Shown: positions 54,438 to 64,000, numbered from the stretch's first letter. The stretch is DNA of 64,000 nucleotides from Parabacteroides sp. PFB2-10 (GCF_029893085.1 NZ_JARXWI010000015.1:1-64000); one strand, 5' to 3'. The notes: generated from the letters alone by a model not told the origin. A program made the numbers and translations.

Positions 54438-55454
54438 TTATGTATATAACTTAAGGACAGACAGATAAGTATTATCAGTCTCTTTGATTGACAAATGGTA
54501 TCTTCGCCCGTAATGTATCTCCAGGCGCGCTTTTATATTCTCTAATCCGATACCGGATGTTTTCTTCTTTACCGATTTGTTCGACTTGGAGTTTTCCACT
54601 TCCAAGGCAATAAAATGCCCCTTTTGGACGAAATGAATATGAATATACCCTTTGTTGGACTCCGAACGCGACACATGCTTGAAGGCATTTTCTATAAAGG
54701 GAATGAATAACAAAGGAGGAATATCCATATTGGTATCCTCGATCTGCCAGGTACAACAAACATCGAGCTTGTCTTCCCAACGAAACTTCTCCACATCGAT
54801 AAAGTCTTTGAGGTATTGCACCTCCTGCCCCAGTTTAACCGTTTCGCTTTTCCCGCTATACAACTGATAGCGTAAGGTATCCGAATATTTCAACAACAAA
54901 GCGGATGCCAGTTCCGTATCTTTCTGTATCAACACATAGAGGTAATTGAGTACATTGAACATGGAATGAGGATTGACCTGCGCATGCAACACCTTTAATT
55001 GAGCCTCCAGGTTGGATTGCTGCAAGAGCGAATACTCATAATACAACAGGATAACACAAAAAATAAGGTTCGAAGCGACGACGGAAGGAAAGATATCACG
55101 CATACCCCCCATAAACGGAAGGGTTTCATCCAGGTAATAGGTCGACTGAAAGAGACCAATTTGCTCCAACGAGCAAAACATTTTATCCATAAAATGCAAA
55201 CCGACTGCCATACAGCCGCTCATCAGGAAGAACTTCACCACCAGCGGAAGCGTCTTTCTATTCTGGATTGTCTTTCGAAAGAGTGTTTTACTAAAACAGA
55301 GAGAGATAACGATGTAGATAGCGGCAAAAGCAATAAAACTAAACATTCGCTCCGAAAAGGGCATTTCTTTATCGCGCGAGAACCAAACCAGCAAGCTGAT
55401 TCCCAGCCAATAAGAGATAATGATCACATTTCGTTTTCTTCCTTCCTTGTTCAT
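54438..55454 (-). CDS. LytS/YehU-type sensor histidine kinase
   Basis: A 338-residue kinase with four predicted membrane segments (about 10-25, 37-55, 72-90 and 125-143) and no separate sensor domain. The His_kinase domain has the phospho-acceptor H163 in QVNPHSMFNVLNYL, where the usual PHFLFN is PHSMFN. The ATPase part has IPPLLFIPFIENAFKH and GIGLENIKARLEIHYG. The start is the ATG at 55454. A TTG codon upstream lies inside the promoter. The ATG lies six bases after the TTTG of its -7 element, so the mRNA may be leaderless. Confidence 0.9.
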   Translation of the reverse strand: MNKEGRKRNVIIISYWLGISLLVWFSRDKEMPFSERMFSFIAFAAIYIVISLCFSKTLFRKTIQNRKTLPLVVKFFLMSGCMAVGLHFMDKMFCSLEQIGLFQSTYYLDETLPFMGGMRDIFPSVVASNLIFCVILLYYEYSLLQQSNLEAQLKVLHAQVNPHSMFNVLNYLYVLIQKDTELASALLLKYSDTLRYQLYSGKSETVKLGQEVQYLKDFIDVEKFRWEDKLDVCCTWQIEDTNMDIPPLLFIPFIENAFKHVSRSESNKGYIHIHFVQKGHFIALEVENSKSNKSVKKKTSGIGLENIKARLEIHYGRRYHLSIKETDNTYLSVLKLYT

Positions 55455-55459
55455 ACCAT

Positions 55460-55468
55460 GCAAATGTA
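55460..55468 (-). promoter_or_regulatory. -7 element TACATTTGC abutting a start codon
   Basis: Exact TAnnTTTGC match on minus. Its TTTG ends six bases before the ATG of the LytS-type kinase. Confidence 0.65.
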
Positions 55469-55500
55469 AAGATTTATTGACAGAATCAATAAAAAGAAAA

Positions 55501-55557
55501 GGAGAGTATGTTTGTCTTTTTCATCAGCGCTCTATCAAACCATCAAACATACTCTCC
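55501..55557. repeat. 14-bp inverted repeat upstream of kinase gene
   Basis: GGAGAGTATGTTTG (55501-55514) is the perfect reverse complement of 55544-55557. It lies just upstream of the kinase promoter on minus. It is followed by no T-run and ends no gene, so a regulatory role or a repeat remnant is possible. Confidence 0.6.
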
Positions 55558-55798
55558 ATAGGGAACTACTACTACATCTTAATTATTGATAACCTAAATC
55601 TATTTATAGTACAGGTCTTGATTGTCACTCACACATATATACCCTCTTAATATTTTGTCATATTTTGTTTCAATTGTCATTAGTCTATCTATTTGTTGTT
55701 TCTGATGCAAATATGCAGGATCGGAAAAAACCCGCCAAATTTGTTTGACGAATGGACGATAGGCTTTGATTAATGGGTGAAAACAGCATATTTGTACC

Positions 55799-55904
55799 GA
55801 GAATTCTATCGTCGATGGGCATCGACAGTACTGTCGATGCGCATGGACAGTACTGTCGAAGGGCATGAACAGTACTGTCGATGCCCATCGACGATAGAAT
55901 TCTC
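55799..55904. repeat. 22-bp palindromic array C2 with 36-bp perfect arms
   Basis: Arms 55799-55834 and 55869-55904 are perfect reverse complements over 36 bp. The palindrome ACAGTACTGT occurs three times with 22-base spacing (55825-55834, 55847-55856, 55869-55878), and the central unit begins GCGCATGG. Period, layout and unit start resemble array C1 at 9338-9435. The promoter of mfd begins about 78 bases further on. Confidence 0.92.
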
Positions 55905-55981
55905 CCTGTTTTGAGCAAAATGTAAGTATCGCTTTAGCAAGTAAAAACGAAGCGTAAAGCAAAAGATATTATAGATTTGTG

Positions 55982-55990
55982 TAATTTTGC
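55982..55990 (+). promoter_or_regulatory. -7 element TAATTTTGC abutting the mfd start
   Basis: Exact TAnnTTTGC match with TTTG ending five bases before the mfd ATG, which predicts a leaderless mRNA. The TTG codon at 55977 lies in front of the element and is rejected as start. Confidence 0.65.
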
Positions 55991-55994
55991 ACAA

Positions 55995-58900
55995 ATGGAA
56001 ATACAGGAACTACTCAGTTTATATAGTGCTCACCCTCAGTTATCCGCCCTTCATGCCCTGTTGCAGAAAAATGATACGCGCAATATCTTTTTAAAGGGGC
56101 TTCATGGTTCGGCTGCCACGATGGCTTTTGCCTCCCTTTTCAGCCAGGGCAATCATTGCTTTGTCTGCATCTTGAACGATATGGAAGAGGCAGGTTATTT
56201 CTACCATGACCTGATGCAACTGACATCGGGCGAAGAGATCTATTTCTTCCCCTCGGCCTACCGCCGATCTATTAAATACGGACATATCGATGCGGCCAAC
56301 GAGATATTGCGTACCGAGGTATTGAGTATGCTGCAAAACCCGGCCGATTCCTTTGTGATTGTCACCTATCCCGATGCGTTGGCAGAAAGAGTCATTGGGC
56401 GGGAGGTATTGAAAGAGAATACGCTGAAGATACATGTAGCGGAAAAGCTGGATAATATTTTTGTATCCGATGTGTTGGAGAGTTATGGCTTTGAGCAGGT
56501 CGATTATGTGTATGAACCGGGGCAATATGCCTTACGTGGTAGTATTCTCGACGTATTCTCCTATTCGCATGAGTATCCCTACCGCATCGACTTTTTTGGC
56601 GACGAGGTAGAGACGATCCGTACCTTTGATGTCGAAACCCAGCTCTCCAAAGAGAAACTGAACAGCATCTATATCGTCCCTAAAATAAGCACCAGCAGTG
56701 ATGCGAAAGCCTCGCTACTGCAATCGCTCCCGGCAAACGCGCTTTTGGCGGTCAGAGACCTGGCCTGGTGTAAAGAGAAGGTAAAGGGTATCTGGATGGA
56801 AGAGCCGATGCAGGCCGACGAAGATTCCTTTTCGAGCCAGGAGAGTATGCGTCGCAAGCTGATCGCAGACGATGAATTTCTGCGTTCTGTTGTCGAATTC
56901 AGGCGGTTGCATTTTGGCGCCCGCCCGATGGGGGTAGCCGAAGCCACCATCGCCTTCGCAACCCAGCAGCAGCCTATTTACCATAAGAACTTCGATCTGG
57001 TCAGCAAATCGTTCCACTCCTACCTTGAACAGGGATATACGCTCTATCTCCTGAGTGATGTGGAGAAGCAGGCGAAACGCATACAGGCTATTTTTGAAGA
57101 CCGGGGAGAGGATATCCCGTTCACTTTCGTCAACCGCACTATTCATGAAGGGTTTGCGGATGACACGTTGCGCATCTGTTTGTTTACCGACCATCAATTG
57201 TTTGACCGTTTCCATAAGTTCAGCCTGAAAAGCGATAAGGCGCGAAGCGGAAAGATCACCCTCTCACTCAAGGAATTGAACCAGTTTACCACCGGCGACT
57301 ACATCGTGCATATCGACCATGGTGTAGGGCAGTTCGGCGGATTGGTGCGTATGGAGGTGAATGGGAATATTCAGGAGGTCATCAAACTGATCTATCAGAA
57401 CAACGATGCGATATTTGTCAGTATCCACTCTCTGCATAAGCTCTCGAAATACAAAGGCAAAGAGAGCGGCGAATCGCCCAAACTGAACAAGCTGGGCACC
57501 GGTGCCTGGGAGAAGATGAAAGAGCGGACCAAGTCGAAAATGAAAGACATTGCCCGCGACTTGATTATCCTCTATTCCAAACGAAAACAGCAGAAAGGAT
57601 TCTCCTACAGCCCGGACAGCTTTATGCAAAACGAATTGGAAGCCAGCTTTATCTATGAAGATACCCCCGATCAGACCCGCGCTACCAACGATGTGAAGAT
57701 GGATATGGAGGCCGAACGGCCGATGGATCGGTTGATTTGTGGCGATGTGGGTTTTGGAAAAACGGAGGTGGCTATCCGCGCGGCAGCCAAGGCGGTGGCC
57801 GACAACAAACAGGTGGCGGTACTGGTGCCTACGACGGTGTTAGCGTTTCAGCACTTCCAAACATTCACCGAACGCTTGAAAGATTTCCCTTGCCGGATAG
57901 ACTATATCAGCCGTGCGCGATCGGCTGCACAGATAAAAGAGACCCTTAAGGAGGTGAAAGAGGGCGGGGTCAATATATTAATAGGCACCCACCGTATCGT
58001 AAGCAAAGATGTGCAGTTCAAAGATCTGGGCTTGTTGATTATCGACGAGGAGCAGAAATTCGGCGTTTCCGTGAAAGAGAAACTGCGGCAGATGAAAAGC
58101 AATGTTGACACGCTGACGATGACTGCTACACCAATCCCGCGTACGCTGCAGTTTTCCCTGATGGGCGCACGCGATCTGAGCAATATATCTACGCCCCCTC
58201 CCAACCGCTATCCGGTTCAGACCGAGGTGGAACGCTTTAATCCCGATATTATCCGCGAAGCCATCAATTTTGAGATGAGCCGCAACGGACAGGTATTTTT
58301 CATCAATAACCGCATACAAAACATACACGAGATCGAAGCATTGGTTCGACGCGAAGTGCCCGACGCCCGCATTGCGGTTGGCCACGGACAGATGGATCCC
58401 AAGACATTAGAGAAGATCCTGCTCGACTTTGTCAACTATGAATACGATGTATTGATTGCCACCAGTATTGTGGAAAGCGGCATCGACGTGCCCAATGCGA
58501 ATACGATCATTATCAATAACGCGCATCAGTTCGGGCTTTCCGACCTGCATCAGTTGCGGGGACGCGTAGGGCGAAGCAACCGTAAGGCCTTCTGTTACCT
58601 GCTCTCCCCTCCTCTCTCCTCACTGACCCAGGAGGCACGACGCCGATTGCAGGCTATTGAGAACTTTGCAGAGCTGGGCAGTGGCATCCATATAGCGATG
58701 CAAGACCTCGATATTCGTGGCGCCGGCAACCTGCTGGGAGCAGAACAAAGCGGATTTATTGCCGATTTAGGCTACGAAACCTATCAAAAAATATTAGAAG
58801 AGGCTGTTAATGAGTTGAAAACAGAAGAATTTTCCGATCTTTACAGCGAAACATCCGGACAAGTGCGCAACAGCGGGCAAAATTATGTGCGGGAGACATT

Positions 58901-59357
58901 TATTGAAAGCGATCTGGAACTCATGTTCCCACCCTATTATATCCCCAACGATTCGGAGCGAATCTCGCTCTATCGCGAACTGGATAATATGGAGCAGGAA
59001 CGGGATATTCTGGCATTTACCGAGCGATTGAAAGACCGTTTCGGAAAAATACCGAAAGAGGGGAAAGAGTTGATCCGCATTGTGCGCCTGCGTCGTATGG
59101 CAAAATGCCTGGGTATGGAAAAGATAGTATTAAAGAAAGAGCAAATGGCTATCTTCTTGGTTTCTAATATGGATAGCCCATATTACCAAAGTGATGCTTT
59201 CGATAAATTGATCGCTTATATTCAGAAATATCCCCGGATGTGCAACCTGCGGGAAGTAAACGGAAAGCGAAGTATTACGATCAAGCAGGTAGACACCGTG
59301 GAGAAGGCATGCGCGATACTGGAAGAGATGGAACAGATGCCGGTTGTCATTCGGTAA
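55995..59357 (+). CDS. mfd: Transcription-repair coupling factor
   Basis: This 1120-residue translocase removes RNA polymerase stalled at lesions and recruits UvrA. The N-terminal UvrB-like part (1-330) includes the region with EEIYFFPSAYRRS. The RNA-polymerase-interacting domain begins near GDYIVHIDHGVGQFGGL (about 430). The RecG-like motor has Walker A GDVGFGKTEV (about 582) and the DEEQ box in IIDEEQKFGV (about 683), with motif VI in QLRGRVGRSNRKAF. The C-terminal TRCF domain closes the protein. The start is the ATG at 55995. Palindromic array C2 lies upstream. The acyl-CoA ligase follows after 41 bases. Confidence 0.94.
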   Translation: MEIQELLSLYSAHPQLSALHALLQKNDTRNIFLKGLHGSAATMAFASLFSQGNHCFVCILNDMEEAGYFYHDLMQLTSGEEIYFFPSAYRRSIKYGHIDAANEILRTEVLSMLQNPADSFVIVTYPDALAERVIGREVLKENTLKIHVAEKLDNIFVSDVLESYGFEQVDYVYEPGQYALRGSILDVFSYSHEYPYRIDFFGDEVETIRTFDVETQLSKEKLNSIYIVPKISTSSDAKASLLQSLPANALLAVRDLAWCKEKVKGIWMEEPMQADEDSFSSQESMRRKLIADDEFLRSVVEFRRLHFGARPMGVAEATIAFATQQQPIYHKNFDLVSKSFHSYLEQGYTLYLLSDVEKQAKRIQAIFEDRGEDIPFTFVNRTIHEGFADDTLRICLFTDHQLFDRFHKFSLKSDKARSGKITLSLKELNQFTTGDYIVHIDHGVGQFGGLVRMEVNGNIQEVIKLIYQNNDAIFVSIHSLHKLSKYKGKESGESPKLNKLGTGAWEKMKERTKSKMKDIARDLIILYSKRKQQKGFSYSPDSFMQNELEASFIYEDTPDQTRATNDVKMDMEAERPMDRLICGDVGFGKTEVAIRAAAKAVADNKQVAVLVPTTVLAFQHFQTFTERLKDFPCRIDYISRARSAAQIKETLKEVKEGGVNILIGTHRIVSKDVQFKDLGLLIIDEEQKFGVSVKEKLRQMKSNVDTLTMTATPIPRTLQFSLMGARDLSNISTPPPNRYPVQTEVERFNPDIIREAINFEMSRNGQVFFINNRIQNIHEIEALVRREVPDARIAVGHGQMDPKTLEKILLDFVNYEYDVLIATSIVESGIDVPNANTIIINNAHQFGLSDLHQLRGRVGRSNRKAFCYLLSPPLSSLTQEARRRLQAIENFAELGSGIHIAMQDLDIRGAGNLLGAEQSGFIADLGYETYQKILEEAVNELKTEEFSDLYSETSGQVRNSGQNYVRETFIESDLELMFPPYYIPNDSERISLYRELDNMEQERDILAFTERLKDRFGKIPKEGKELIRIVRLRRMAKCLGMEKIVLKKEQMAIFLVSNMDSPYYQSDAFDKLIAYIQKYPRMCNLREVNGKRSITIKQVDTVEKACAILEEMEQMPVVIR

Positions 59358-59398
59358 GAGATTAGGAGAAATTATTCAATCAAATAAGTGCTATTATC

Positions 59399-61300
59399 AT
59401 GAAAAAAACATTAGTTGACCTGTTTGAGGGTTCGGTAGCTCAATATCCGGACAACACATTCCTTTTAGAGAAAACGAAAGACAAGTTTGAACCGACCACT
59501 TACACGCAGGTGAAAGAACAGGTATATGACCTGGGAGCCGGCCTGATCGCCTTGGGAGTGAAGAAAGGCGATAATATGGCCTTATTGAGTGAAGGGCGTA
59601 ATGCCTGGATTATCGGCGAGTTATCGATGTTTTATGCAGGAGCCACCAATGTTCCCCTCTCCATCAAACTGGAAGAGGCAAACGATCTTCTCTTCCGTCT
59701 TATCCACGCGGAGGTGAAATATATCATGGTTTCAGGCACTCAACTGAAAAAAATACGAGCCATCATCGACCAACTACCTCTGATCAAAAAGATCATTGTA
59801 TTCGATGAACAGGACATATACGAAGAGAAAGAGATCACCCTGCGCGAGGTGAGCGAGATGGGCAAGAAATGGTTGAAAGAACATCCGCTGGAAGAGTTTC
59901 TTTCAATCGGTAAATCGCTTCAGAATGACGACCTTGCGACGATTACCTACACCTCCGGTACAACGGCAGATCCCAAAGGTGTGATCCTGACTCATCGCAA
60001 CTATACGGCTAATGTCGAGCAGTCGTTGACCTGCATGGACATCGACAGCAGCTGGCGTACCTTGATTATTCTTCCGCTCGACCACTGCTTTGCTCATGTA
60101 GTTGGCTTCTATATCTTTATGTCGAAAGGCGCCAGCGTAGCAACGGTGCAAAACGGCAAGACCGGCATGGAGACATTAAAGAATATCCCTATCAATATCA
60201 AAGAGGTGAAACCTTACCTGATCCTGAGTGTTCCCGCCCTGGCTAAAAACTTTAAAAAGAACATCGAACAGGGCATTCGTGCGCAAGGTAAATTGGTAAC
60301 CAGCCTGTTTGAATCCGGACTCAAAACCGCTATCAACTATTATGGCGACAGCGATGATGAGCATGGACGCGGCTGGCGCTTCATACTGAAACCGCTGGTT
60401 GCTCTTTACGACAGGGTTATCTTCCGGAAGGTGCGTGAGAATTTCGGAGGGGAGATGCGTTTCTTTGTTGGAGGAGGCGCCCTGTTAGACAAAGACCTGC
60501 AGAAGTTCTATTACGCGATCGGTATCCCGATGTACCAGGGCTATGGCTTGAGTGAGGCTACGCCGGTAATCTCCACCAACGGACCGCGGCGTTACCGTTT
60601 CGGTAGTAGCGGGGTGTTGGTTCAACCGTTGGAAATGAAGATATGCGATATGGATGGCAAAGAGTTGCCATTAGGCGAGAAAGGCGAAATGGTGGTCAAG
60701 GGTGAAAACGTAATGGCCGGCTACTGGAAAAACCCGGAATCGACCGCGGAGACGATCAAAAACGGATGGTTGTACACAGGCGATATGGGCTATATGGGGA
60801 AAGATGGCTTGCTCTATGTTTTAGGGCGCTTCAAGAGTCTTTTGATTGGCAGCGACGGAGAGAAATACAGCCCCGAAGGGATCGAGGAGGCGCTGGTAGA
60901 ACACTCTTCGGCTATCGATCAAATCGTACTACATAACAACCAGAGTCCTTATACGGTTGCTTTACTTGTTCCAAATAAAGAGTTTATAAAGAGAGAGTTA
61001 TCGAATCAGAACTTGTCATTGGACACTCCAGAAGGAAAGGCTGCTGCCATCGCGATCATACAGAAACAGATAGACCGTTTCCGTAAAGGAGGCGACCTGT
61101 CGTATATGTTCCCTGAGCGTTGGTTGCCTACCAGCTTCGCCGTGCTTCCGGAGCCCTTTACAGAACAAAACGGCCTGGTGAACAGTTCGCTAAAAATCGT
61201 TCGTGGAAAGGTAGAGAAACTGTATGCGGACCGCTTAGAGCATCTCTATACGCCGGACGGTAAGAACCCGCAGAACGAAAAGAACCTGGCCTCTTTATAG
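59399..61300 (+). CDS. Long-chain fatty-acid:CoA ligase (AMP-binding)
   Basis: A 633-residue ANL-superfamily enzyme that activates a fatty acid via acyl-AMP and transfers it to CoA. The P-loop is TYTSGTTADPKGV (about 186-198). GYGLSEATPVIS is motif A5, GWLYTGDMGYMGKDG carries the ATP-binding Asp, and LGRFKSLLIGSDGEKYSPE leads into the C-terminal lid domain. The length and motifs are typical of FadD15-like bacterial ligases. It is probably transcribed with mfd, as no promoter is seen in the 41-base gap. Confidence 0.9.
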   Translation: MKKTLVDLFEGSVAQYPDNTFLLEKTKDKFEPTTYTQVKEQVYDLGAGLIALGVKKGDNMALLSEGRNAWIIGELSMFYAGATNVPLSIKLEEANDLLFRLIHAEVKYIMVSGTQLKKIRAIIDQLPLIKKIIVFDEQDIYEEKEITLREVSEMGKKWLKEHPLEEFLSIGKSLQNDDLATITYTSGTTADPKGVILTHRNYTANVEQSLTCMDIDSSWRTLIILPLDHCFAHVVGFYIFMSKGASVATVQNGKTGMETLKNIPINIKEVKPYLILSVPALAKNFKKNIEQGIRAQGKLVTSLFESGLKTAINYYGDSDDEHGRGWRFILKPLVALYDRVIFRKVRENFGGEMRFFVGGGALLDKDLQKFYYAIGIPMYQGYGLSEATPVISTNGPRRYRFGSSGVLVQPLEMKICDMDGKELPLGEKGEMVVKGENVMAGYWKNPESTAETIKNGWLYTGDMGYMGKDGLLYVLGRFKSLLIGSDGEKYSPEGIEEALVEHSSAIDQIVLHNNQSPYTVALLVPNKEFIKRELSNQNLSLDTPEGKAAAIAIIQKQIDRFRKGGDLSYMFPERWLPTSFAVLPEPFTEQNGLVNSSLKIVRGKVEKLYADRLEHLYTPDGKNPQNEKNLASL

Positions 61301-61387
61301 TCATAGAATAAAGAATCCGATTCGTCAAAACAGTGACAACTTTAGCCTAAACAGCATCTTATAGGTGGCTGTATCAGGTAAATAATG

Positions 61388-61396
61388 TACCTTTGC
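61388..61396 (+). promoter_or_regulatory. -7 promoter element TACCTTTGC
   Basis: Exact TAnnTTTGC match 30 bases before the ATG of the DUF5686 gene. Confidence 0.7.
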
Positions 61397-61426
61397 GGGC
61401 GTAATTGATACGGTGAAAAAGGAGGC

Positions 61427-64000
61427 ATGAAGAATAGGTTCCATATACGTGGATTGATCATTTTAGTATTACTGGCGGTAAGTGGCACCGTCCTATTTGC
61501 GCAATCCGTGACCAAAGCTGCCGGAACCGTGAAAGATGCCATCACCAAAGAGCCCGTTTCGTTTGCTTCCGTCTTGTTTGAAGGCACAACTACCGGTATC
61601 ATGACCGACGATAACGGAGCATTCAGCCTGCAAACCACCGGTGGTCAAACCACTTTGGTGATCAGTTCATTAGGCTATCAGACCCAAAAGCTTGCCCTGC
61701 CCCAGGGAAGAAATAGCGAAGCACTGAATATACTCCTCCATCCTACTTCGTATGAAATAGAAGAGGTAACCATTCGTCCGACACGGGAAAAGTATTCGCG
61801 TCGGGATAATCCGGCCGTCGAACTCATCCGTAAAGTGATCGAAAACAAAGATAAAAACCGGATCGAATCCAAAGACACCTATAAGGTGGAGATATATGAG
61901 AAGCTTGCCTTAGCGTTGGATGATTTTGATCCAAACATGGAAAAGAATGCTTTGTTGAAAAAGTTCAGTTTCATAAAGAACTACGTCGATACCTCCGTGA
62001 TTACCGGAAAGCCTATTCTCACCTTATCGGTTCGCGAAAATATATCTGATCAATACTATCGGAAAAGCCCCCGTTCGGAGAAAATGATCACCAAAGGGCA
62101 GCGCATAGAAGGGGTAGACCAGACCATAGAAGACGGAGGTACCCTGACGGCCAACCTGCAGGAGATGATCAAAGGCATAAATATCTTTGATAATAATATA
62201 GAGATATTGCTCAATCGCTTTGTTAGCCCCCTCTCCTCCACCCTTGCTGTATCCTATTATCAGTATTACATTATGGATACGCTCGATATCCGGGGTGACC
62301 GCTGTGTCGACCTGGCTTTCGTGCCTGTCAATAGCGAGAGCTATGGCTTCACGGGAAGGCTGTATATCACATTGGATGGGAATTATTCTGTCAAAAGATG
62401 CCAATTGAATGTACCCCGCCATATCAACCTGAACTGGGTAGACTTTCTGCAAATCGAACAAGACTTCGAGCCGGCACCCGACAGTACCTGGGTCTTGGCG
62501 GAAGAGAATACCTATATCAACTTCTACGCGATCAAAGGAGCACAGCAACTCTATGCTCATAACTACCGACACTTCGATAAATATGATTTTGCCCCGGCCG
62601 ATGCCGATTCGGTCTTTGGCTTGCTGGGATCAACCCATATCCTGCCCCAAGCGCCTCTCCGCCCCGATACCTTCTGGGTAAACAACCGACATACGCCTTT
62701 ACGCGAGAAGGAAGATGCCTTGAAACAGCTATTGGAAGAGCTTTATGCTATTCCGGTATTCAATGTATTAGTGAAAACGATTGAAGTATTGGTCAGCGGA
62801 TATATACCCACCAAACCGGACAAGAAAGAGAGTCCGTTCGACTTTGGCCCGATGAATACCACCTTTAGCTCCAACCGCCTGGAAGGATTCCGTGTCCGCC
62901 TGGGAGGTATGACGACAGCCAATCTGCATCCACGTTGGTTTGCCAGTGGATATGTAGCCTACGGGATGGACGACAGAAGATTGAAATACAACCTCAGACT
63001 GACACATAGCTTTAACAATAAGACATACCACGAACTGGAGAGCACCGTCAACAACCTATCGTTCATACAGGAGTACGATGTCTACACCCCGGGGCAGGAC
63101 TTCCTGTTCACCAGCAAAGACAATATGTTTTTAGCCTGGAAAGTGGGTGAACCCATTACCAAAATGGAATATACCCGCCTCTCTATGCTTCAATACGAAA
63201 AAGAATGGCTGAACGGGTTTACACTGAAAACCTGGATACAAAACAAGAACAGGGAAGCCGCCGGAACGCTGCGTTACAATGAATATGCGGCAAACGGCCT
63301 ATTGCGGAATATCCACGACATTACCACCTCGGAAATAGGCATGCAACTGCGTTTTGCCCCGGGCGAAAAGGCCTACAACAGTCGCTCGGGAAAAGAATCG
63401 GCCTTCAAATTGGCACAGGACGCTCCTATCCTACGACTATCCCACCAGATAGGGTTTAAAGATTTCTTAGGAGGCGACTATAACTATCACCACACGGAAC
63501 TGAGTGCCGAAAAGCGTATCTGGCTCTCTTCCTTCGGACATATCGATGCGAAGGTAAAAGCCGGGAAGATCTGGAACAAGGTGCCTTTCCCGCTATTGAT
63601 CATGCCCAACACCAACCAGTCGGTCACCATACAGCCCGAAGCATTCAATATGATGAACGCTTTGGAATTCGTAACCGATCAGTATGCGGCCTTTTACATT
63701 ACCTACTACCTGAAAGGATGGATATTCAACCGGATCCCGGTTATCAAATGGCTGAAGCTACGTGAGGTTCTCTCTTTCAACGGTATATACGGAGGCTTAA
63801 CCGATAAAAACAATCCATTGATTAACCCCACCGGATTGTTCCAGTTGCCCGACGGAACACGCCCTTTAGGGTCAACGCCTTACCTGGAAGCCAGCGTCGG
63901 TATAGAAAACATATTCAAGCTGTTGCGCGTTGATTACTACAGAAGGCTCACCTACCTGAATGAGCCGAATATCCACAAAGGAGGTTTCAGAATAGCGCTT
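61427..64000 (+). CDS. DUF5686 outer-membrane protein with carboxypeptidase-like domain (3' partial)
   Basis: An open frame of 858 codons runs from the ATG at 61427 to the window end. It has a signal peptide (LIILVLLAVSGTVLFAQ), then a carboxypeptidase regulatory-like beta-sandwich (about 30-110, AAGTVKDAITKEPVSFASVL), as in TonB-linked proteins. The family hallmark KYSRRDNPAVELIRKVIENK follows near 123-142. The long C-terminal part alternates short strands, as in an outer-membrane barrel. The usual family length is close to this, so only a few residues are probably missing. Function is unknown. A purine-rich AAAGGAGG directly precedes the ATG, which is unusual here. Confidence 0.88.
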   Translation, partial: MKNRFHIRGLIILVLLAVSGTVLFAQSVTKAAGTVKDAITKEPVSFASVLFEGTTTGIMTDDNGAFSLQTTGGQTTLVISSLGYQTQKLALPQGRNSEALNILLHPTSYEIEEVTIRPTREKYSRRDNPAVELIRKVIENKDKNRIESKDTYKVEIYEKLALALDDFDPNMEKNALLKKFSFIKNYVDTSVITGKPILTLSVRENISDQYYRKSPRSEKMITKGQRIEGVDQTIEDGGTLTANLQEMIKGINIFDNNIEILLNRFVSPLSSTLAVSYYQYYIMDTLDIRGDRCVDLAFVPVNSESYGFTGRLYITLDGNYSVKRCQLNVPRHINLNWVDFLQIEQDFEPAPDSTWVLAEENTYINFYAIKGAQQLYAHNYRHFDKYDFAPADADSVFGLLGSTHILPQAPLRPDTFWVNNRHTPLREKEDALKQLLEELYAIPVFNVLVKTIEVLVSGYIPTKPDKKESPFDFGPMNTTFSSNRLEGFRVRLGGMTTANLHPRWFASGYVAYGMDDRRLKYNLRLTHSFNNKTYHELESTVNNLSFIQEYDVYTPGQDFLFTSKDNMFLAWKVGEPITKMEYTRLSMLQYEKEWLNGFTLKTWIQNKNREAAGTLRYNEYAANGLLRNIHDITTSEIGMQLRFAPGEKAYNSRSGKESAFKLAQDAPILRLSHQIGFKDFLGGDYNYHHTELSAEKRIWLSSFGHIDAKVKAGKIWNKVPFPLLIMPNTNQSVTIQPEAFNMMNALEFVTDQYAAFYITYYLKGWIFNRIPVIKWLKLREVLSFNGIYGGLTDKNNPLINPTGLFQLPDGTRPLGSTPYLEASVGIENIFKLLRVDYYRRLTYLNEPNIHKGGFRIAL

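Larger units (their letters stand above)
55455..55994. other. Divergent gap LytS-type kinase / mfd
   Basis: No gene is seen. It holds a perfect 14-bp inverted pair (55501-55514 with 55544-55557), an AT-rich stretch, palindromic array C2 (55799-55904) and the mfd promoter. Confidence 0.7.

Noticed and set aside
55977-55994. TTG start for mfd
   Set aside because: It lies upstream of the -7 element. The family start MEIQ at 55995 fits better.

Overview
The window looks like a chromosomal segment of a gut-type Bacteroidales, most likely Parabacteroides or a close Tannerellaceae relative. The support is the Bacteroidota promoter element TAnnTTTG before many genes, the near absence of Shine-Dalgarno sequences, a Nudix-type sugar regulator heading a xylose operon, the HU-SPOR membrane protein, DUF1080, DUF5686 and DUF6807 proteins, and the protein sequences of gyrA, htpG and mfd. 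The genus is an inference from memory of these families. No tRNA, rRNA, phage, insertion sequence or CRISPR array was seen.

Layout. 0.6-5.2 kb: a Gfo/Idh/MocA oxidoreductase with a DUF6807 lipoprotein, an AlkD-like repair protein, a BASS-like transporter coupled to a DUF695 protein. 5.3-9.1 kb (minus): gyrA and a secreted TPR protein. 9.5-13.0 kb: xth followed by an NtrC-type response regulator and its histidine kinase. 13.1-18.4 kb (minus): YegP-like protein, a giant 2-hydroxyacyl-CoA dehydratase activase/subunit fusion and its TetR regulator, with matching operators in front of both. 19.1-24.2 kb: xylose operon (Nudix regulator, xylB, xylA, xylE). 24.4-34 kb: LEA-type lipoprotein, clpC, a beta-propeller lipoprotein, a CPA2 antiporter and htpG. 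34.0-39 kb: HU-TM-SPOR protein, an SPFH/ribbon-helix-helix pair and a Pif1-like helicase with TPRs. 39-47 kb: engB, an SSS symporter, a dolichol-P-mannose-synthase-like glycosyltransferase coupled to pyrC, DUF1080, ettA, rluF. 47-53.6 kb (minus): the late cobalamin genes cobQ-cobD-cbiB-cobU-cobT-cobS, with cobC beyond a repeat cluster. 53.7-55.5 kb: a LytTR/LytS-type pair. 56-64 kb: mfd, an acyl-CoA ligase and a DUF5686 protein cut by the window end.

The most unusual content is between genes. (1) A composite dispersed repeat is present: element A is a roughly 125-160 bp long-armed palindrome whose two copies show compensatory base changes in both arms, and element B is a roughly 130-210 bp element with a CCCGGGAG core, present six times. 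One A copy supplies the last codons and stop of cobS. (2) Two arrays of 22-bp palindromic units, the larger with 36-bp perfect outer arms, sit upstream of the DNA-repair genes xth and mfd. (3) In five genes the TAnnTTTG promoter element lies only 5 to 8 bases before the ATG, which predicts leaderless or nearly leaderless mRNAs. (4) Sequences matching the sigma-54 -24/-12 consensus lie before htpG and clpC, and an NtrC-family activator is encoded in the same window.
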